From Clostridiales bacterium (GTDB lineage: Bacteria > Bacillota > Clostridia > Oscillospirales > Butyricicoccaceae), in assembly GCA_019421385.1 (NCBI GenBank), contig JAHZFK010000065.1, positions 1 to 10,175 of the forward strand: a stretch of DNA of 10,175 nucleotides. Reading direction: 5' to 3'. Both the position numbers and the translations under genes were made by a program. How positions within the stretch are numbered: position 1 is the first letter of the stretch; each line of letters opens with the position of its first letter. A model generated the notes under the pieces. The model was not told where the DNA came from and did no database searches. It was given only the letters and a program-made list of their open reading frames with translations. Below are positions 7,305-10,175 of this stretch, piece after piece.

Positions 7305-7607
7305 TCAGCGATTTTTCGGGAATGGGGGGAGTATATTTCCGTCCGCATCGAACCGGCAGCGCGCCGCCGGATGCTTTGCCGTGTGCTCGAGGTCGTGACA
7401 GCGGTGACACAGCAGCTCGAGATTGTCCCAGCCGAGCGTGCGCTTCGGGTTGTCCATGTCCTGCGGTCGCAGTGCCTTGCGGTGATGCACGATCAGACCG
7501 GGCGCACCGCAGCGTTCGCACAGGCCGTGCCGATGTGTCATGTAGGCAAGCCGTGTCTGCTGCCACGCCGCCGAGTTGTAGAACGCTTTCGCCCACGGCT
7601 TAGCCAC
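7305..7607 (-). CDS. Phage HNH endonuclease
   Basis: The 100-residue protein has a complete HNH nuclease core with a structural zinc site. Two zinc cysteines are in CERCGAPG (about 30-37), the metal/catalytic histidines are in LIVHHRKALRPQD, the asparagine is in GWDNLELLCHRCHDLEH, and the second CxxC with the final histidine follows. I start at a GTG at 7607 (MAKPWAKAFYNSAAW), which has GGGGTGA about five bases upstream and overlaps the previous gene by eight bases. A GTG nine bases further upstream is also possible. Phage HNH proteins next to the terminase genes assist cutting at the packaging site in several cos-type phages, so this one probably acts with the two terminase subunits rather than as a homing enzyme. 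The C-terminus ends in a short Pro-rich tail. Confidence 0.92.
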   Translation of the reverse strand: MAKPWAKAFYNSAAWQQTRLAYMTHRHGLCERCGAPGLIVHHRKALRPQDMDNPKRTLGWDNLELLCHRCHDLEHTAKHPAARCRFDADGNILPPFPKNR

Positions 7608-7806
7608 GGATATCACCCCGCATGACTGCAATCGCGTACTGGCTGTCACCGATCGCCTTGCTGATCGAGTTGATCGACCGGTACAGCCGGAAGCGCACCT
7701 CCGCCTGCGGCTCAGCCTGCATGCGCTCGTACAGCGCGTCGCGCTGGCGCTTCATGCTCTCGACGTTCGCGGCGTACTCGTCCGCGATCTCGGCAATGGT
7801 TTTCAT
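7600..7806 (-). CDS. Small helical phage protein of unknown function
   Basis: A 68-residue protein that I do not recognise. The ATG at 7806 has AAAGGAGG about seven bases upstream, which makes it a better start than the upstream in-frame codons lying in the terminator region. It is predicted to be helical throughout: MKTIAEIADEYAANVESM, then RDALYERMQAEPQAEVRFRL and a final helix SISKAIGDSQYAIAVMRG. There are no cysteines, membrane segments or obvious nuclease motifs. Its stop overlaps the HNH start by eight bases, so the two are probably translated together. It is the first gene after a strong terminator and thus the first gene of the packaging operon. The alternating charged and hydrophobic pattern would suit a small dimer or a regulator, but this is only a guess. 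Confidence 0.8.
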   Translation of the reverse strand: MKTIAEIADEYAANVESMKRQRDALYERMQAEPQAEVRFRLYRSINSISKAIGDSQYAIAVMRGDIRG

Positions 7807-7825
7807 GGCGTGCCCTCCTTTCGGG

Positions 7826-7885
7826 CAAAAGAAAAAGCGCCAGAACGGATCACCACACACTCTCGGTGGTAATCAGCTCTGGCGC
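7826..7885 (-). terminator. Long hairpin terminator overlapping the KTR gene stop codon
   Basis: On the minus strand GCGCCAGAGC and GTTCTGGCGC pair as the outer stem and GATTACCAC with GTGGTGATC as the inner stem, giving about 19 pairs out of 20 (two G-U wobbles, one mismatch) around a loop of nine bases. The stem is followed directly by TTTTTCTTTT. This is a textbook rho-independent terminator for the gene pair upstream. The TGA stop of the KTR gene (7873-7875) lies inside the 5' arm. No promoter is evident between this site and the next gene. Confidence 0.9.
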
Positions 7886-8097
7886 AGGCTGTTCAGCTCG
7901 GGCTTTCGCTCTCGTAGCGGCGTTCCTGCTGGCTGTTCAGCTCGGAGGATTTCGTCGCCGATATTCACGATGATGTCCAGTTTGCATTTTCGGCAATGCA
8001 ACGGTAGGTTTTCGACCTTGGTCGAGTGCAGCATCAGCTGGAGCTTGTTGCCGCATCGCGGGCACGTTAACCAATACTCTTGATTTTTATTGTACAC
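7873..8097 (-). CDS. Cysteine-rich KTR-type zinc-ribbon protein
   Basis: The 74-residue protein has a single zinc ribbon: WLTCPRCGNK (Cys12, Cys15), a strand LQLMLHSTKVENLPLHC and the second pair CRKC (35 and 38), then LDIIVNIGD. This matches the cysteine-rich KTR family of small proteins found in Firmicute mobile elements, although the eponymous Lys-Thr-Arg after CGN is Lys-Leu-Gln here. The function of the family is not known to me; a nucleic-acid-binding role is inferred from the fold. The start is GTG at 8097, supported by AGGAGG nine bases upstream, and it overlaps the Rep gene by 11 bases, so the two form a coupled pair. The tail after about residue 50 contains a 15-base sequence repeated in a different frame. 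Confidence 0.8.
   Translation of the reverse strand: MYNKNQEYWLTCPRCGNKLQLMLHSTKVENLPLHCRKCKLDIIVNIGDEILRAEQPAGTPLRERKPELNSLRQS
7887..7945. repeat. 15-bp direct repeat in the KTR gene 3' end
   Basis: GGCTGTTCAGCTCGG occurs at 7887-7901 and again at 7931-7945, 44 bases apart. The offset is not a multiple of three, so the two copies are read in different frames of the KTR gene and encode different residues. The repeat therefore reflects DNA-level duplication or a nucleic-acid function rather than protein repetition. Confidence 0.6.
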
Positions 8098-8929
8098 TCG
8101 TTTTTGCCTCCTGTCTACGCCGTCGGCGCTTTTTCTCCATACCCCTGTTATTTGTTACAGACCATTCCAAGTCAGCAACTACGCGCGTGCGTGCGCGTAG
8201 ATTTTCATTGTTTTCCCTCTTTGGTTTTTTCTTCGGCATCATGTACTTGAGATAGCGACAGGATGCATAATCATTGCGTTTGATGCCGCTGTCATCAATC
8301 ACCTGCACGCCGGGCGGCGGGTCAATCATCGCCGCATCGTCTACCCATTGATAGGTGACGGTCGGGCGCGCAAGGTTGCGGCTGCCGACAAACTGCTTTT
8401 TGCCGTTGAGACTGGCCTCCCGCCGCTCCTTGGTAAAGTAACCGGCCCAAACATCATATCCACGATCCTCGATGTAGTTGAGCTGGATGTCATCACCCCA
8501 GACCCACAAGGACTTGATCAGTTCAAGGTCACCGCCAATGGCGTTGAGAATCAGGTGCACATGCGGCCGGTGGTCGCCGTGTCGCCCTTCTAGGACATAG
8601 ATGTACTTGAGTTCCGGCAGCCCGCGCGCTTTTCGGTAGGCACGCAGCTGGGCGAACACCTTGCCGAGCCGCCGCCGGGTGACTTCCGGACTGGCTGGAA
8701 GATCTTCGTCCCGGTAGGTTAGCGAGAACACCAAATCGTCCGGCTCGAAATTCGCGGCCATCAGCAGCTCCAACTTGCGCTGCGCTGTATTACAATTGGT
8801 CTGCGCGACCTGTTGGGCCGTCACCTCGTGAATGCGCTTGCGCTCTTGCTGCGTTGCGTTCGGTCGTGGTACGGTATAGATCACATCCCACACCAAACGC
8901 CCCGCGAGAATTGTTTTTCGTCGTTTCAT
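8087..8929 (-). CDS. HUH rolling-circle replication initiator-like protein
   Basis: The 280-residue protein shows the three motifs of HUH rolling-circle initiators related to phage gene II / Rep proteins. Numbering from the ATG chosen here, motif 1 is DLVFSLTYRDEDLP (about 65-78). Motif 2 is the metal-binding HUH in HRPHVHLIL (His123, His125). Motif 3 is AGYFTKERRE with the likely nucleophile Tyr164 and nearby Lys167. Such enzymes nick one DNA strand, stay bound to the 5' end through the tyrosine and prime replication. The C-terminus is strongly basic (KKRRRRRQEAK). I start at the ATG at 8929, with GGGAGGA just upstream; a TTG four codons earlier is less likely. It may initiate replication of the phage or of a satellite-like element, or nick DNA for another purpose. 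It is unusual next to packaging genes but such Rep-like genes do occur in clostridial prophages. Confidence 0.82.
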   Translation of the reverse strand: MKRRKTILAGRLVWDVIYTVPRPNATQQERKRIHEVTAQQVAQTNCNTAQRKLELLMAANFEPDDLVFSLTYRDEDLPASPEVTRRRLGKVFAQLRAYRKARGLPELKYIYVLEGRHGDHRPHVHLILNAIGGDLELIKSLWVWGDDIQLNYIEDRGYDVWAGYFTKERREASLNGKKQFVGSRNLARPTVTYQWVDDAAMIDPPPGVQVIDDSGIKRNDYASCRYLKYMMPKKKPKRENNENLRARTRVVADLEWSVTNNRGMEKKRRRRRQEAKTSVQ

Positions 8930-9043
8930 GCGTCCTCCCAACCATTCAGTTCGATATGCTAATTTTCATTTCTTTTTCAATTCATTTGTGATATGCTTAG
9001 ATCATACATAATATTTACAGTTCAGGACAAGGATGAATCTGGT
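8930..9043. promoter_or_regulatory. AT-rich divergent intergenic region between Rep and TIR genes
   Basis: This 114-base AT-rich stretch separates two divergent genes and must hold their 5' signals. For Rep (minus strand), TTGAAA (8975-8980) and TATCGA (8951-8956) lie 18 bases apart, a weak promoter match. For TIR (plus strand), CATAAT (9007-9012) is a fair -10 with only a poor -35 (TTTGTG, 8985-8990). The octamer GATATGCT occurs twice on the plus strand, at 8953-8960 and 8990-8997, and could be a paired regulator site that sets both directions. All of these calls are by eye. Confidence 0.4.
9029..9033 (+). promoter_or_regulatory. Ribosome binding site that sets the TIR gene start
   Basis: AAGGA lies ten bases before the ATG at 9044. 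The first in-frame ATG, at 8993, has no Shine-Dalgarno-like sequence and may precede the transcript start if CATAAT at 9007-9012 is the -10 box. This favours 9044 as the true start. Confidence 0.5.
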
Positions 9044-9892
9044 ATGAATGCATATGATACTCTTAAGTTGGAATTAGATAATTTTTACTCTCTTATACAA
9101 ACGTATACTTCTGATACTTCTATAGACAATCTGCTTTCAAAACTGAAGGATGCACTTTACAGCAATGATACCGAAAAAGTACAATATTGCTTAGAAGGTA
9201 TATGCGAATGGTATGATGATCATATCCAATCGATTGTATCGAATAAATTTTGTATGCATCCTGATGCCCATCAGCGAAATCTCAAGTTATTACACAAGAT
9301 TAAGGACGAGCTATCAGCCACAAATTATCAAGATGTCACTGCAGCTCACCACGAACATACCAGCTCCCCGTCAACCGAAGCAGAAGTATGCAAACCAAAG
9401 ATTTTTTTAAGTCATCGTTCAGTGGATAGCGCATACGGAGATTGTATCGAACGCCTCTTAGTTGGCATTGGTGTTTCAAACGAACAACTTATTTACTCGT
9501 CTCATCCACTCCACAAAATCCCTCTCAATCAAAATATCTATGACTATCTCCGCAGCAACCTGCAGCAGCATATTTTCATGATTATTCTTTGGTCAAACGA
9601 TTATTTGGAAAGCCCTGCATGTCTTAATGAGATGGGAGCTATCTGGGTCATGCAAAGCGATTACACCAACGTTTACACACCGGATTTTGAGTTTGGCAAT
9701 CCCAAATATCATGAGTGTGCGGTCGATACGCGCAAAATGGGTGCTGTCCTAAAAGGAGATAAGCATTGCAAAGCCAATATGCGTGAGCTTATAGATACCA
9801 TCTGCCACTATCTTTCTCTTGCCCCAGACGAACAAACGATTATGCATTATCTGGACACTTTCATGGAGGAAATCAAGAACATTGCATCCTAA
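9044..9892 (+). CDS. TIR-domain protein, probable anti-phage defence effector
   Basis: The protein has 282 residues from the ATG at 9044 (299 if the ATG at 8993 is used). The TIR domain spans about residues 118-258. It starts with PKIFLSHRSVDSAYGD (strand A and the conserved Ser-His), continues through LIYSSHPLHKIPLNQNIYDY (BB-loop region) and IFMIILWSNDYLESPACLNE, and ends in a C-terminal helical part. The glutamate in CLNEMGAIW (Glu196) is at the position that is catalytic in NAD-cleaving TIR enzymes. Bacterial TIR proteins typically deplete NAD or make a cyclic signal after phage detection, causing abortive infection. The N-terminal 110 residues are helical (LLSKLKDALYSNDTEKVQYC, ICEWYDDHIQSIV) and unknown to me; they could be a sensor or oligomerisation domain. 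The gene is AT-rich with many ATA, TTA and AAT codons, unlike its GC-rich neighbours, and lies opposite to the operon, so it was probably acquired by transfer. Confidence 0.88.
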   Translation: MNAYDTLKLELDNFYSLIQTYTSDTSIDNLLSKLKDALYSNDTEKVQYCLEGICEWYDDHIQSIVSNKFCMHPDAHQRNLKLLHKIKDELSATNYQDVTAAHHEHTSSPSTEAEVCKPKIFLSHRSVDSAYGDCIERLLVGIGVSNEQLIYSSHPLHKIPLNQNIYDYLRSNLQQHIFMIILWSNDYLESPACLNEMGAIWVMQSDYTNVYTPDFEFGNPKYHECAVDTRKMGAVLKGDKHCKANMRELIDTICHYLSLAPDEQTIMHYLDTFMEEIKNIAS

Positions 9893-9897
9893 CCTTC

Positions 9898-9927
9898 GCC
9901 GTGCGCTTTCGCGCACGGCTTTTCTTT
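9898..9927 (+). terminator. Rho-independent terminator of the TIR gene
   Basis: GCCGTGCGC and GCGCACGGC form a perfect nine-pair stem around a TTTC loop, followed by TTTTCTTT. The stem starts six bases after the TIR stop codon. On the minus strand the stem is followed by GAAGG, not a T run, so it terminates plus-strand transcription only; read the other way, the loop is GAAA. Confidence 0.92.
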
Positions 9928-9949
9928 GCCCTCCCGCGGATGATTTTTC

Positions 9950-9978
9950 AGAATATCCGCAGATTTCGGATTTGTCAA
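9950..9978 (-). promoter_or_regulatory. Sigma-A-type promoter candidate on the minus strand
   Basis: On the minus strand a perfect TTGACA (9978-9973) is followed after exactly 17 bases by TATTCT (9955-9950), two mismatches from TATAAT. Transcription would start near 9943 and run left, through the TIR terminator hairpin and antisense to the TIR gene, towards the Rep and packaging genes. It is the best promoter match I found by eye in the window. Confidence 0.6.
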
Positions 9979-9996
9979 GAATTTTCGTCGTAAAGG

Positions 9997-10175
9997 TTAT
10001 TTTTTTGCCGGTATACACGGCATCCTTTCCTCCGGCGGCAGCTCGGCCGACCACCAGCGTACATCCACCGTCATCAGGCCATCGTCTGGAAACTCCGGCA
10101 GATACCAACCATTCGCACGGTAGACATAGGCGGCATAATTGCCCCGGTTGTATTTACTATGACTTAATGTCAGCA
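9997..10175 (-). CDS. C-terminus of an unrecognised small phage protein (runs off the right edge)
   Basis: The minus strand is open from the window edge to a TAA at 9997-9999, giving the last 58 residues of a protein whose start lies outside. The sequence has the aromatic-rich, well-mixed composition of a real protein: NRGNYAAYVYRANGWYLPEF, then DDGLMTVDVRWWSAELPPEE and a short tail ending PAKK. I do not recognise the family. The pattern of a Trp-containing strand followed by a late Trp-x-x-x-Leu-Pro-Pro recalls small accessory proteins of phage early regions, but this is too weak for a call. It is followed by the minus-strand promoter, so it probably belongs to the transcription unit before the late genes. 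A longer overlapping frame at 9749-10108 on the same strand is a shadow. Confidence 0.6.
   Translation of the reverse strand, partial: LTLSHSKYNRGNYAAYVYRANGWYLPEFPDDGLMTVDVRWWSAELPPEERMPCIPAKK

Noticed and set aside
4885..7398. An 837-codon open frame on the plus strand
   Set aside because: It lies antisense over the portal start, the large terminase, the small terminase and part of HNH, all of which show clear motifs on the minus strand. Its product is rich in Arg, His, Leu and Val with no domain signature, as expected for a GC-driven antisense shadow.
6862..7596. A 244-residue version of the small terminase
   Set aside because: The extra N-terminal part runs antisense-like through the HNH gene in another frame. 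The ATG at 7224 has a strong ribosome binding site and gives the usual family size.
8993..9043. The first in-frame ATG of the TIR gene as its start
   Set aside because: There is no ribosome binding site upstream and it may precede the transcript start. The ATG at 9044 has AAGGA at a usable distance. It is not fully excluded.
9213..9410. A 65-codon plus-strand frame inside the TIR gene
   Set aside because: It is fully contained in the TIR gene in another frame, has no ribosome binding site and no recognisable sequence.
8930..9996. TIR cassette as a transposon or integrated unit with target-site repeats
   Set aside because: I looked for matching direct or inverted repeats at the two borders of the AT-rich segment and found none, and there is no transposase or recombinase.
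9749..10108. A 119-codon minus-strand frame under the TIR 3' end
   Set aside because: It overlaps the TIR gene, its terminator and the promoter candidate. The C-terminal fragment ending at 9997, in another frame, has far more protein-like sequence.
1..10175. tRNA genes, CRISPR arrays or attachment sites
   Set aside because: No cloverleaf-like segment, regularly spaced repeats or integrase-linked repeat was seen by eye on either strand.

Overview
The window is the packaging, head and head-to-tail module of a tailed phage. It is almost certainly a prophage, or part of one, in a GC-rich Firmicute. The Gram-positive style ribosome binding sites (AAAGGAGG and close variants), tight gene overlaps and HK97-type head gene order fit a phage of a GC-rich Clostridia host, such as an Oscillospirales gut bacterium. 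The host assignment is inference: no host gene, integrase or attachment site is visible. A tail sheath gene at the left edge shows that the phage has a contractile (myovirus) tail.

Nearly all genes lie on the minus strand, so the biological order runs from high to low coordinates. From the right edge: the C-terminus of an unrecognised protein (9997-10175), then a good minus-strand promoter candidate (9950-9978). Next is an AT-rich gene on the opposite strand encoding a TIR-domain protein (9044-9892, +) with its own terminator (9898-9927). After it, on the minus strand again, come an HUH rolling-circle replication initiator-like protein (8087-8929) and a cysteine-rich KTR-type zinc-ribbon protein (7873-8097). 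These end in a long hairpin terminator that overlaps the stop codon (7826-7885).

The packaging genes follow: a 68-residue unknown, an HNH endonuclease, an 80-base gap, the small terminase subunit, a 51-residue Cys-rich protein and the large terminase subunit. The head genes are portal, U35-type prohead protease and HK97-fold major capsid protein. The connector genes are a gp6-like connector, a head-closure protein, an HK97 gp10-like protein and a tail terminator. The tail sheath runs off the left end. From 7806 to the left edge most genes overlap or abut, so this looks like one late operon that translocates DNA into the capsid, matures the shell and joins it to the tail.

The outlier is the TIR gene. 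It is on the opposite strand, is visibly AT-rich against GC-rich neighbours, is flanked by its own regulatory signals, and is not a structural gene. Its TIR domain keeps the glutamate expected for NAD-cleaving TIR enzymes, and it has an N-terminal helical region of about 110 residues that I do not recognise. It is best read as a cargo (moron) gene, probably for anti-phage defence. A promoter facing its 3' end suggests that minus-strand transcription could run antisense through it.
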